A DNA stretch of 7,536 nucleotides from an uncultured Eubacteriales bacterium. Lineage in GTDB: Bacteria > Bacillota > Clostridia > Peptostreptococcales > Anaerovoracaceae. Each line of letters begins with the position of its first letter. The first letter of the stretch is position 1. This document shows positions 1 to 7,437 of this stretch, in pieces. Under the pieces are notes generated by a model. It saw only the letters and a list, made by a program, of their open reading frames with translations. It made no database searches and was not told where the DNA came from. The position numbers and the translations under genes were made by a program. The stretch spans positions 1-7,536 of the forward strand of contig CACWYF010000056.1 in assembly GCA_902765035.1 (NCBI GenBank), read 5' to 3'.

Positions 1-1
1 T

Positions 2-160
2 CAGGAAGTGATCAGCAAGCTTAAGGAAGAGCAGGAATTTTACCGCCAGAAAACGACTTCCGACTACAACAACATGGTCGAGACATTCCCGACCAGCATC
101 GTTGCGGAGATGTTCAATTTCCCTAAGATGCACACAGAGGACTTTGATGAGGGACTGTAA
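2..160 (+). CDS. LemA family protein, C-terminal fragment (5' end outside window)
   Basis: The frame is open from the left edge and stops at TAA 158-160, giving the last 52 residues of a protein. The visible part contains YRQKTTSDYNNMVETFP followed by TSIVAEMFNFPKM and an acidic end (EDFDEGL). This matches the usual end of LemA proteins: an amphipathic helix with R/K-x-x-YN, then 'fP..iiA..f.f'. LemA proteins are small (about 180-200 residues), with one N-terminal membrane segment and a helical domain outside or at the membrane; their biochemical role is not settled. The next gene encodes a DUF2207 protein, and LemA and DUF2207 genes are common neighbours in bacteria, which supports the call. 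The N-terminal membrane anchor is not in the window, so the family call rests on the tail and the context. Confidence 0.8.
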   Translation, partial: QEVISKLKEEQEFYRQKTTSDYNNMVETFPTSIVAEMFNFPKMHTEDFDEGL

Positions 161-162
161 AA

Positions 163-193
163 TGTGTCAAAAAGGACCGTCCCTTGTGACACA
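163..193. repeat. Imperfect REP-like palindrome between the LemA and DUF2207 genes
   Basis: The arms TGTGTCA (163-169) and TGACACA (187-193) are perfect inverted repeats. Between them AAAAGGAC and GTCCCTTG continue the pairing around a centre at C178, so 13 of 15 base pairs form over the 31 bases. A second TGACACA lies at 199-205. The element starts three bases after the LemA stop and ends before the ribosome binding site of the next gene. From memory, palindromes of the form GTGTCA-GGGACGGTCC-TGACAC are dispersed intergenic repeats in many Firmicutes and other bacteria, often found with Y1 (IS200-like/REP-associated) transposases; no such transposase gene is in the window. In mRNA it would fold into a stable hairpin between the two cistrons. 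It has no T-run after it, so it is not a standard terminator. Confidence 0.7.
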
Positions 194-219
194 CCTGCTG
201 ACACAGAAGGAGAACTGAC

Positions 220-2148
220 ATGGATACCAGGATACGCAAGAGGTCTCTGGCTGCGAGAGCGGCTGCGGTGATCGCTGCAATCGGACTCATCCTGATGCTC
301 GTGCCGTTTACGGGAGGCACTTCCCATGCAGCGGACAACACGATGTATGCCACCGACTTTAATGTCGATGTGGATGTCGCCGAGGACAACAGCTACGATT
401 ACCATGAATATATCAATGTATACTATGCAACACCTCACCACGGGATATACAGATACATTCCTATGAGGGGGTACAGAGTCGGCGGTGTTCAGGTGCCGGG
501 CTACGACTATGAGACATACTCTGACTCCGGAAACAAGGTTATCAAGATCGGAAGTGCTGACTATGTTCTGACCGGTGAGAATCCGTACGATATCTACTAC
601 AAGATCACCATGTGGGAGGATGAGAACACGGAGAAGGACATGCTCCTTCTGAACCTCATCCCGACCGACTGGGAAACGGACATCGGCAATGTGAAGTGCA
701 CTGTCAACATGCCTAAAAAAGCTGATCTGAGCAAAGCTGAAGTATTCTCAGGCCCATATGGCACCTCGTCCAATGAGGACAATGCTGAACTGACAACATC
801 AGAAGACGGACAGACCATCACTGTTACGGCGAAGGATCTCCCGGCGCATCACGGAATCACGCTTTCACTTGAACTGCCTCAGGGCTACTGGGTAGGTGCG
901 CCTCAGTTCGGACAGCTCGGGCTGAACAGTGTTCTGCTCTTTGCGCTCGGACCTATCGGTGCATTCCTGCTGTGGTACTTCTATGGCAGAGATGATCACA
1001 TGACCAGGACTCTGGAGTTTTATCCTCCGGGTGAGCTGACACCGGGTGAGATCGGATATATCATCGACGGCAAGGTCGATAAGTCTGACATCGTATCCAA
1101 TATTGTTTACATGGCAAACAAAGGGTATCTGAGCATCGAGCAGAAAAGCCGCAAGGAATTCATATTCCACAGAGGTGCTGAACCTTCTGACGAGCCGCAG
1201 TTCATCAGAACCCTGTGGAAGGGCCTTTTTGCAAGCGGCAACAAGACAGCCAACAGCAGTAAGCTGGGCGTTTCGTTCGGGACCAAATACGAGAAGGCAT
1301 GCGAGCAGCTCGGTGAGATGTTCATCGGACCGAATGCTGTACACAGGTCAGACTCAATCATGGCAAGGGTAGGATGCGCACTGGCTGCACTGATGCCTTC
1401 AGCTGCATTCTGCATCTGGGCGTCTACAACAGGATCAGATATGATGATGTTCGGCTTCATATGGGCATCGATACATCTCATCGCGGTTATCTGGCTGATG
1501 TGCTCGGTATATGACAGGATCCGCAGCTCAAGCAAGATAAAGACTGTACTCAAGTGTCTGGCTGCGATATGGCTGTTCTACATGGGAATAGGAATGCTGC
1601 CGGTTATTGCGAGCTCGATGGAGCACCTCACCGGACCTAAGAGCATGATACTCCTCGGATTCCTGATCCTGGGAACGCTCATCGCGGTATTCTTCTCAGT
1701 CATAGCAATAGCCAGGAAGGGCGAGTACACAAGGCTGATGGGAAGGATCCTCGGCTTCAGAGACTTCATCAGGACTGCAGAACTTGATAAGCTCAACGAG
1801 CTTGTAGAGGATGATCCTGAATACTTCTACCACATCATTCCGTACGCTTACGTATTCGGACTGACCAACAAGTGGATCAAGAACTTTGAGAATATCCCGG
1901 TCGTAACTCCTGACTGGGCAAGGACAAGTGCCGGCAGATATGACGGCTTCGACTACTATATGATGGGAAGAATGATGAGTGACTGCAACGCAAGCGTCAA
2001 CAACCACATCGTGCTTCCTCAGTCGAGCAGCGGCGGAGGCTGGTCCGGCGGAAGTTCCGGCGGAGGCAGCTGGAGCGGTGGAGGCGGCTTCAGCGGAGGC
2101 GGCTTCTCAGGCGGCGGCGCCGGAGGCGGCGGAGGCGGAGGCTGGTAG
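220..2148 (+). CDS. DUF2207 domain-containing membrane protein with glycine-rich C-terminal tail
   Basis: The 642-residue product belongs to the DUF2207 family (predicted membrane proteins, COG4907 type), whose molecular function is unknown. Residues 1-37 look like a signal peptide: RIRKR, a hydrophobic stretch at 12-30, and a cleavage-like TSHA/ADN. Residues 38-230 form a beta-rich extracytoplasmic domain with the family's early HGIYRYIP segment (74-81). Hydrophobic segments follow at about 236-255, 383-402, 408-428, 444-464 and 476-497, with a soluble region at 256-380 that starts FYPPGELTPGEIGYIIDGKVD. After the last segment comes the conserved LGFRDFIRTAELDKL (511-525) and PEYFYHIIPYAYVFGLTNKWIKNF (533-556). 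The tail from 604 is almost only Gly, Ser, Trp and Phe and ends in W642. The ATG at 220 is supported by AAGGAG at 207-212 and by the signal peptide directly after it. The partner upstream is a LemA gene; the pair probably acts at the cell envelope (inference). Confidence 0.9.
   Translation: MDTRIRKRSLAARAAAVIAAIGLILMLVPFTGGTSHAADNTMYATDFNVDVDVAEDNSYDYHEYINVYYATPHHGIYRYIPMRGYRVGGVQVPGYDYETYSDSGNKVIKIGSADYVLTGENPYDIYYKITMWEDENTEKDMLLLNLIPTDWETDIGNVKCTVNMPKKADLSKAEVFSGPYGTSSNEDNAELTTSEDGQTITVTAKDLPAHHGITLSLELPQGYWVGAPQFGQLGLNSVLLFALGPIGAFLLWYFYGRDDHMTRTLEFYPPGELTPGEIGYIIDGKVDKSDIVSNIVYMANKGYLSIEQKSRKEFIFHRGAEPSDEPQFIRTLWKGLFASGNKTANSSKLGVSFGTKYEKACEQLGEMFIGPNAVHRSDSIMARVGCALAALMPSAAFCIWASTTGSDMMMFGFIWASIHLIAVIWLMCSVYDRIRSSSKIKTVLKCLAAIWLFYMGIGMLPVIASSMEHLTGPKSMILLGFLILGTLIAVFFSVIAIARKGEYTRLMGRILGFRDFIRTAELDKLNELVEDDPEYFYHIIPYAYVFGLTNKWIKNFENIPVVTPDWARTSAGRYDGFDYYMMGRMMSDCNASVNNHIVLPQSSSGGGWSGGSSGGGSWSGGGGFSGGGFSGGGAGGGGGGGW
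2026..2145 (+). repeat. Low-complexity Gly/Ser/Trp-rich coding repeat
   Basis: The last 40 codons of the DUF2207 gene are built from irregular GGCGGAGGC-type units that encode GGG blocks separated by Ser, Trp and Phe (GGGWSG, GGGSWSG, GGGFSGGGFSGGG) and finish with seven glycines and a tryptophan. Such tails are typical of DUF2207 proteins and are also seen in TPM/YgcG-type envelope proteins. The segment is very GC-rich and is likely to vary in length between strains through slippage (inference). Confidence 0.75.
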
Positions 2149-2165
2149 AGCCATAAGAAGGGTTT

Positions 2166-2840
2166 ATGAAGAAGAAATATATAATATTTGATTTTGACGG
2201 GACTTTAGTTAATACGAACGATATAATCATTGCTTCATGGCAGGCGACATTCGAGCACTACCTCGGATGCAGGAAGCCGGTCAGGGAGATCGAGGCGACC
2301 TTCGGCGAGACTCTGATGCACACTATCAGCGTGAAGCTGCCGGGTGCGCCTGTGAATGAGGTGATCGATTACTACCGCGCATACCAGGATTCGCATAAGG
2401 ACGAGGACATCGTATATGTGTTTGACGGTATAAAGGAGCTCGTTGACGGGCTGCGTGCTCGTGGACTTAAGATCGGCGTTGCGACTTCTCGTACTACTTA
2501 CAGCTTCAATAACTATATGAAGCAGTTCGGCATGGAGGGTACGGTCGATGAGGTCGTGACCATGGACGATGTCACAAAGCACAAGCCGGATCCTGAGTCA
2601 CTGAATGTGTGTCTGGCAAAACTGTCGGGATTCCCGGCAGATGCGCTTCCTGAAGAAGTGAAAGAACAGGCAGTCATGATCGGTGATACAAAATTCGATA
2701 TCGGATGCGCCAACAATGCCGGAATAGACAGTGTCCTGGTCGGATGGAGCCACTATGTCGACGAAGAGGACATGGCGGAACACGGTTTTGCACCGACATA
2801 CAGGATCGACAGACCGGATGAGCTTCTGGATATTATTTAG
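2166..2840 (+). CDS. HAD-superfamily hydrolase, phosphoglycolate phosphatase / PpaX-like
   Basis: The 224-residue cytoplasmic protein is a HAD phosphatase with a C1-type helical cap, the size usual for the Gph/PpaX/beta-phosphoglucomutase group (about 210-230). All four catalytic motifs are present. Motif I is FDFDGTL, with nucleophile D9 and acid/base D11. Motif II is VATSRT, with T107 or S108. Motif III is KHKPDPE, with K140. Motif IV is MIGDTKFDI, with D174 and D178. The helical region at about 16-85 between motifs I and II is the cap that sets substrate choice. The substrate cannot be read from the sequence; phosphoglycolate, pyrophosphate or another small phosphate ester are all possible. 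The ATG at 2166 follows AAGGG at 2158-2162, a rather close spacing, and motif I begins eight residues in, so a later start is unlikely. It lies 17 bases after the DUF2207 stop and 17 bases before prfB, so co-transcription is likely. Confidence 0.9.
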   Translation: MKKKYIIFDFDGTLVNTNDIIIASWQATFEHYLGCRKPVREIEATFGETLMHTISVKLPGAPVNEVIDYYRAYQDSHKDEDIVYVFDGIKELVDGLRARGLKIGVATSRTTYSFNNYMKQFGMEGTVDEVVTMDDVTKHKPDPESLNVCLAKLSGFPADALPEEVKEQAVMIGDTKFDIGCANNAGIDSVLVGWSHYVDEEDMAEHGFAPTYRIDRPDELLDII

Positions 2841-2844
2841 AAAC

Positions 2845-2848
2845 GGAG
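2845..2848 (+). promoter_or_regulatory. Ribosome binding site of prfB
   Basis: GGAG lies nine bases before the ATG at 2858. It supports initiation at the short 25-codon leader frame rather than at the later in-frame ATG at 3207, which has no comparable site. This decides the true start of RF2. Confidence 0.75.
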
Positions 2849-2857
2849 AAATTATTA

Positions 2858-3974
2858 ATGCTGCAACTTGACGAGATAAGAAGCCAGCTTCCGGAGGTGA
2901 AAGATAAACTCGCGGAAGTGGGAGGTTATCTTTGACCCGGCGGGTCTTGCTAAGAAGATACAGGAGCTTGAGGATGAAAGCCTCAAGCCGGGATTCTGGG
3001 ATGACCAGAGGAATGCACAGAAGGTTCTGAAAGAGAAGAAATCTCTTGAAGACCGCCTCAATTCGTATAATAAGCTTTCGGACGAGCTTGACGAGATACC
3101 TGAACTGATCGAAATCGCGGAAGAACTCGAGGACGAGGATGAAGCGAAAAGCGTCATCAAAGGCTTTGACCGCATCAAAGACGAGCTGGAAGATCTTAAG
3201 ACCGGCATGCTGCTGTCCGGAAAATACGACAGCAGGGATGCTATACTCAGCATACATTCAGGAACGGGTGGAGTCGATGCCAATGACTGGGCGGAGATGC
3301 TCGAGAGGATGTATCTGAGATACAGCGAGAAGAAGGGCTTTAAGACTAAGATCCTGGACAGACAGGATGATGTCGACTACGGCATCAAGAGCTCGACCAT
3401 TCTGGTGCAGGGTGACAATGCGTACGGCATGCTCAAGTCAGAGACCGGAGTGCACAGGCTTGTAAGGATCTCGCCTTTCAATGCGATGGGCAAAAGGCAG
3501 ACTTCCTTCGCGGCGGTGGAGGTCGTTCCGGATATCGGGGATGACATCGAGGTGAACATCAATCCGCAGGATCTCAAGATAGATACTTACAGATCGGGCG
3601 GTGCCGGCGGACAGCACGTAAATACTACGGACTCTGCTGTCAGGATCACGCATCTGCCGACTGGCATAGTCGTCACATGCCAGAATGAGAGATCCCAGAT
3701 CATGAACCGCGAAGTCGCGATGAAGATCCTGGTCTCCAAGCTGACAAGGCTCGCTGAAGAGGAGCACAAGGAGAACCTCAACGAGATCAAGGGCGATCAG
3801 TCCATGGCGACTTGGGGCTCGCAGATAAGAAATTATGTCTTCCAGCCGTACACGCTTGTCAAAGACACCAGGACAGGAGCAGAGGTCGGCAATGTTGACG
3901 CTGTCATGGACGGGGATATTGATGTGTTCGTAAGAGCCAAGCTGTCCCAGGACGCGCAGGAAGCCATTAAATAA
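2858..3974 (+). CDS. prfB: Peptide chain release factor 2 (RF2), expressed by programmed +1 frameshift
   Basis: RF2 recognises UAA and UGA stop codons on the ribosome and triggers peptide release. The reading frame is joined: 25 codons at 2858-2932, then an in-frame TGA at 2933-2935 where T2933 is skipped, then 2934-3974. The product is 371 residues, normal for RF2. After the shift the protein runs DPAGLAKKIQELEDESLKPGFWDD, the standard RF2 N-terminal helix region. Domain 2/4 carries the stop-codon recognition tripeptide SPF at 205-207 (in RISPFNAMGKRQ). Domain 3 carries the catalytic GGQ at 250-252 (in SGGAGGQHVNTTDSAV). Both motifs fall at the same residue numbers as in E. coli RF2, which confirms the joined frame. 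The next gene, addB, starts six bases after the stop. Synthesis is expected to be self-limiting, because high RF2 terminates at the internal TGA. A caller ignoring the shift would start at ATG 3207 and lose 116 residues. Confidence 0.96.
2920..2936 (+). promoter_or_regulatory. RF2 programmed +1 ribosomal frameshift site
   Basis: The site reads GGGAGGTTATCTTTGAC. It has the known elements of the bacterial prfB shift site: an internal Shine-Dalgarno-like GGAGGT (2921-2926), three bases TAT, the slippery codon CTT (2930-2932), and the weak terminator TGA followed by C (2933-2936). The ribosome slips from CTT to TTT, skipping T2933, and continues with GAC as Asp26. The GGAGGT here is a perfect complement to the 16S anti-Shine-Dalgarno core, whereas the well-known E. 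coli site uses AGGGGGT at the same spacing. It acts as a sensor of RF2 level. Confidence 0.96.
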
Positions 3975-3978
3975 GGTG
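3973..3978 (+). promoter_or_regulatory. Ribosome binding site of addB overlapping the prfB stop
   Basis: AAGGTG shares two bases with the TAA stop of prfB (3972-3974) and sits only two bases before the addB ATG at 3981. The close spacing and overlap suggest that addB translation is coupled to ribosomes finishing prfB (inference). Confidence 0.55.
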
Positions 3979-3980
3979 CA

Positions 3981-6900
3981 ATGCTGAGACTTTTCGCAGG
4001 AAGAGAGAATATCGATAAGGAGCGTTTCATCTATGACCGCATCAGTGAGTGCGGGGGTGAGACGCTTGTTATTGTGCCTGACCAGTACACCCTGGTGGCT
4101 GAGGAGCAGGCGCTTAAGTACACCGGCACGGACTGCCTGTTCGACACTGAGATCATCTCCATGAGCAGGCTGGGGCTGAGACTCCTGACCGAACAGGGGA
4201 CTGAGTCTGTGGACATGCTGGACAGATACGGAAGATTCATGCTCCTGACGAGGCTCATCAGGGAGCACACTGAGGATTTTGACATCTTCAGAAGGTCGGC
4301 GGGAAAGCAGGCCTTTACCACCATGCTCAGCGACTTTATCTCGGAATTCAAGCAGCAGGAGTGCTCACTCGATGAGATAGCTGCAATGCTTGACGGCGAT
4401 GATGCCGACGCGATACTGAGAGCGAAGCTTGAGGAGCTGAGGGGCGTAATAGAAGCGTACGAGGAAAAGGTGGCAGGGAAGTACACCGATTCCGAGGACT
4501 ACATATCCATGTACATCGGGGCAATCGGAAAGTCCCGGATGATACGCAGCAAGCATATATGGATATACGGATACGACAGTATCACACCAAAGTTCACCAG
4601 AGCGATGCTTGAGCTGTCTGCAGCTGCAGAGTCGGTGAACTTCATACTTAACAGAAGTGATTTCGGGCTCGATGAGCAGCTTGAGGGCATGCTCAGGGCA
4701 AAATGCCGTGAGATGGACCTGCCGTTCAGCTGTGAGGAGATCGGGCCGGAATATGAAACGGACAAAACGGAAACGGTCAGGCGCATCGAAAGAGGTCTGT
4801 GGAATGACAGCCTGCCTGAAGCGGAGAGAGCTGAGAACAGTGAGTTTGAGGCTGAGGACCTGACGGTGGTATGCGCTGCCAATCCTTATTATGAGGCGGA
4901 GAGCGCCGCTGCTTATATATGGCACCTTGTCCGTGACCTCGGTTACAGGATGAGAGACATCCAGGTGATCGCAAATGATGAAGGCGCGATGCACCCGGTA
5001 ATAAAGAGAGTATTTGCTGAGTACGGACTGCCTGTGTTCATGGATTCCGCGAGGGACATTACGGACACGGCACCTGTCAGCTTTATCGTGGATCTGCTGT
5101 GGTTCCTCGTGCACGGGATGAATGCCCAGTACCTGTTCGCGCTGCTCAAGACAGGACTTGCAGGGGTAGAGGCAGAGGACGTTGAAGACCTTGAGAATTA
5201 TGCAAGGACTTATCACATCCGCGGCACCATGTGGGAGCGCGACTTCAGATACGGGGAGGATGCCCTCGGAACAGCGGCATTCAGCAGGCTCAATGATATC
5301 CGCCGCGATGTTATGTCCAGGGTGGGCGAGCTCAGGAAGGCTGCCTCGGCTGATCAGACGACTGCTGAGTTCGTTGAAAGATTCAGAAGCTACCTTGAGG
5401 ACACCTGGCATCTCGAAGAGATGGTGAACTCGATGGTGGATGAGGAGAGCAGCCTCGGGTTCCATGATGAGGCGCAGAGGACTTCGGAGAGCTATGACAA
5501 GGCTCTGTCCCTGCTTGACCAGATCAATGAGATCATGGGTGATGCGGAGTTTGATCTGAAGGAATTCACTGAGATATATGTTGCGGGTCTTACCAGCGTT
5601 GAGGTCGGGGTGATCCCTCCGGCGGCCGACGGGCTGTCCGTGGGAACCATGATCAGGACCCGCCCGAGGCCGGTACGCGCCGCGGTCATCCTCGGCGCGA
5701 ACGAAGGCACGCTGCCTATGCAGCCTTCGCCGGAGGGACTCTTCTCGGTCGACGAGAAAGAGTACTTCAGGAACAAGGGCTTTGCCCTCGGCTCGCTTGA
5801 TGACATCAAGATGCAGGAAGAGGACGCAGCAATGTACAGGATGCTGTCCAGACCTTCTGACAAGCTGTACATAAGCTGGTCGATGACTGACAGCGAAGGC
5901 TCCGAGCTGAGCCCTTCATCTCTCATCGATTCACTTAAGATGCTGCTTCCGTGTCTTGAAAAACCCGGCAGGATCCTTAAGGACGCTGTAAGCGCCGGAT
6001 GGGGCGACGCAGGGATCACAGGAGGCACAGTAGGTGACCTCATCGATATGCCGGGTGAATCAATGCGGCATATGATCGACAGGATCAAGGACAGAAATGC
6101 ACCTGAAGGGGAAGACCCTCTGATGAGGAGCCTTCTCAGCTGGTACAGGAAAGAACACGGGGACGAGCTCGGGACGATGCTCAGCGCTGCGGGAGAGGAG
6201 AACATACAGAAACCTCTCGGCAAGGACATCGCCGGAAGGCTGTTCGGACGCACCGACGGATCGCTCGTGCTGAGCGCAAGCTCAATAGGCAGCTATTTTG
6301 ACTGCCCGTTCAGATACTTCATTGACAGAGGCCTCAGACCTAAGGAAGAGAGAGACTTCTCAAGCGACCCGAGGTCGATAGGAGATGCTTACCACGAATG
6401 CCTCATGAGCGTAGCAAGAAGGCTGCTCGGGGACAGAGAGCTGCTGAAGAGAATCTCGGATGTCCGGGAAGCAGGCTGTGCTGCAGGTGAAGGCGGGGAT
6501 GAAGTGGCACCGAAACCTGAAGAGACAGATGTATATGAGATAGTTCAGAAAATGGTCGACGAAGAGCTCGCTGCCATTGCGGAGAACTACGAAGGCGGCC
6601 TTTTTATCTCTACCGGAAATGAGAAGTTCAGGATGGAACGCATCCGTGAGATCTGCTCAGGAGCAGCCCGTGCAATGGCAGATCAGCTGTCCGCAGAAAG
6701 CCTGGTAGAAGCATCCTTTGAGGAGCCTTTCAGCAGGAAGGGCGGCTTCAGTCCGGTCACGCTGGAGGTCGACGGCGAGAAAGTATATGTAGAGGGTAAG
6801 ATTGACAGGTCGGATATACTGAGCGTTGACGGATCGGACAGAGTCCGCATCATCGACTACAAGACCGGATCAGATACTCTTAATATCTGGAAGATGCGCC

Positions 6901-7382
6901 ACGGTTACAAGATGCAGCTGATGATATACATGATATCCGCTGCTGCAGGAGGCCTCGAACCGGCCGGAATGTTCTACTTCAACATCAAGGACCCGATCGA
7001 GGGCATTGACGGCAAGTCGGCTAAGCAGGCCGGTGAGATCATGGACCGTGAGCCCGGAGATACATACAAGCTCAAGGGACGCTATATAAGCGACCCGGGT
7101 GTCCTGGAAGCGATGCCGGCAAGTGTGCTTGCAGGCAGGAACGAAAAGGACAGAAGCATGAGCCGCGAGGAGTTTGAAGAAGCCAGAAATGACGTTATAG
7201 ACCAGATCGGTAAGACCGCATCCGGCATAATAGGAGGCAGGATAGACATCAGCCCGTTAAAGGAAAACGGCAAACTCGCATGCACATACTGCAGCTACAA
7301 GCCGGTCTGCAGAAGAGACCGTGAGTATACACGGAACTACGCGAGGGAGATCGAGCCTCAGCCTAAGAAACCGAAAGAATAA
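3981..7382 (+). CDS. addB: ATP-dependent helicase/deoxyribonuclease subunit B (AddB)
   Basis: AddB pairs with AddA to resect double-strand breaks for RecA-dependent repair, the Firmicute counterpart of RecBCD. The product has 1133 residues, close to the roughly 1150-1170 of Bacillus AddB. The N-terminal inactivated helicase-like part starts MLRLFAGRENIDKERF, where the Walker A position is degenerate (residues 7-14), then LVIVPDQYTLVAEEQAL. LGANEGTLP at 571-579 matches the family's conserved GxNEG-P segment. The C-terminal half is the RecB-type nuclease: GKIDR with D942, then DYKTG with D959 and K961. Iron-sulfur ligands are complete: C775 in FDCPFRYF, and C1101, C1104 and C1110 as C-x2-C-x5-C, the type 1 AddB pattern. 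The ATG at 3981 puts the family's typical N-terminus at residue 1 and follows prfB by six bases. The partner addA, which often follows addB, is not next to it here; a terminator and a converging gene follow instead. Confidence 0.95.
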   Translation: MLRLFAGRENIDKERFIYDRISECGGETLVIVPDQYTLVAEEQALKYTGTDCLFDTEIISMSRLGLRLLTEQGTESVDMLDRYGRFMLLTRLIREHTEDFDIFRRSAGKQAFTTMLSDFISEFKQQECSLDEIAAMLDGDDADAILRAKLEELRGVIEAYEEKVAGKYTDSEDYISMYIGAIGKSRMIRSKHIWIYGYDSITPKFTRAMLELSAAAESVNFILNRSDFGLDEQLEGMLRAKCREMDLPFSCEEIGPEYETDKTETVRRIERGLWNDSLPEAERAENSEFEAEDLTVVCAANPYYEAESAAAYIWHLVRDLGYRMRDIQVIANDEGAMHPVIKRVFAEYGLPVFMDSARDITDTAPVSFIVDLLWFLVHGMNAQYLFALLKTGLAGVEAEDVEDLENYARTYHIRGTMWERDFRYGEDALGTAAFSRLNDIRRDVMSRVGELRKAASADQTTAEFVERFRSYLEDTWHLEEMVNSMVDEESSLGFHDEAQRTSESYDKALSLLDQINEIMGDAEFDLKEFTEIYVAGLTSVEVGVIPPAADGLSVGTMIRTRPRPVRAAVILGANEGTLPMQPSPEGLFSVDEKEYFRNKGFALGSLDDIKMQEEDAAMYRMLSRPSDKLYISWSMTDSEGSELSPSSLIDSLKMLLPCLEKPGRILKDAVSAGWGDAGITGGTVGDLIDMPGESMRHMIDRIKDRNAPEGEDPLMRSLLSWYRKEHGDELGTMLSAAGEENIQKPLGKDIAGRLFGRTDGSLVLSASSIGSYFDCPFRYFIDRGLRPKEERDFSSDPRSIGDAYHECLMSVARRLLGDRELLKRISDVREAGCAAGEGGDEVAPKPEETDVYEIVQKMVDEELAAIAENYEGGLFISTGNEKFRMERIREICSGAARAMADQLSAESLVEASFEEPFSRKGGFSPVTLEVDGEKVYVEGKIDRSDILSVDGSDRVRIIDYKTGSDTLNIWKMRHGYKMQLMIYMISAAAGGLEPAGMFYFNIKDPIEGIDGKSAKQAGEIMDREPGDTYKLKGRYISDPGVLEAMPASVLAGRNEKDRSMSREEFEEARNDVIDQIGKTASGIIGGRIDISPLKENGKLACTYCSYKPVCRRDREYTRNYAREIEPQPKKPKE

Positions 7383-7410
7383 AAAAGGCAGATTTTTTTC
7401 TGCCCCTTTA
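7381..7410. terminator. Hairpin terminator between addB and the converging gene
   Basis: GGCAGA (7387-7392) pairs with TCTGCC (7399-7404) around a loop of six T. Further pairing of AAA (7384-7386) with TTT (7407-7409) is possible across a two-base CC bulge. On the - strand the stem is followed by an unbroken run of six T, so it is a classic Rho-independent terminator for the leftward gene at the right edge. On the + strand the tail is only CCTTTATT, so it is weaker for addB, though it probably still ends the + strand operon. Confidence 0.75.
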
Positions 7411-7437
7411 TTCCCTACTTAACTCTATGAATCTATG

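Noticed and set aside
163..193. The palindrome as a Rho-independent terminator of the LemA gene.
   Set aside because: The stem is followed by CCTGCTGACA on the + strand, and on the - strand by ATTTTACA with only a short T-run, so it lacks the normal uridine tract.
161..219. Possible promoter for the DUF2207 gene in the 59-base gap.
   Set aside because: I see no convincing -10/-35 pair; the gap is filled by the palindrome and the ribosome binding site.
2180..2185. TATAAT as a possible -10 promoter element at the start of the HAD gene.
   Set aside because: It lies inside the coding region (codons for Tyr-Ile-Ile), and no TTGACA-like -35 is present at 16-18 bases upstream.
1979..2191. A + strand open frame of 70 codons crossing from the DUF2207 gene into the HAD gene, rich in Ala and Glu.
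   Set aside because: It is the shifted reading of the GGCGGAGGC repeats (GGC/GGA read as GCG/GAG/GCC) and has no start signal.
2933..2935. In-frame TGA near the start of prfB, as a possible nonsense mutation.
   Set aside because: It sits in the exact RF2 frameshift context with a Shine-Dalgarno-like GGAGGT and CTT-TGA-C, and the downstream frame is intact and conserved.
4365..5465. A long open frame (366 codons) on the - strand inside addB.
   Set aside because: It is antiparallel to a clear AddB coding region, has no ribosome binding site or recognisable motif, and is a by-product of GC-skewed codon use. Similar long antisense frames at 3438-4268 and 5492-6253 were rejected for the same reason.
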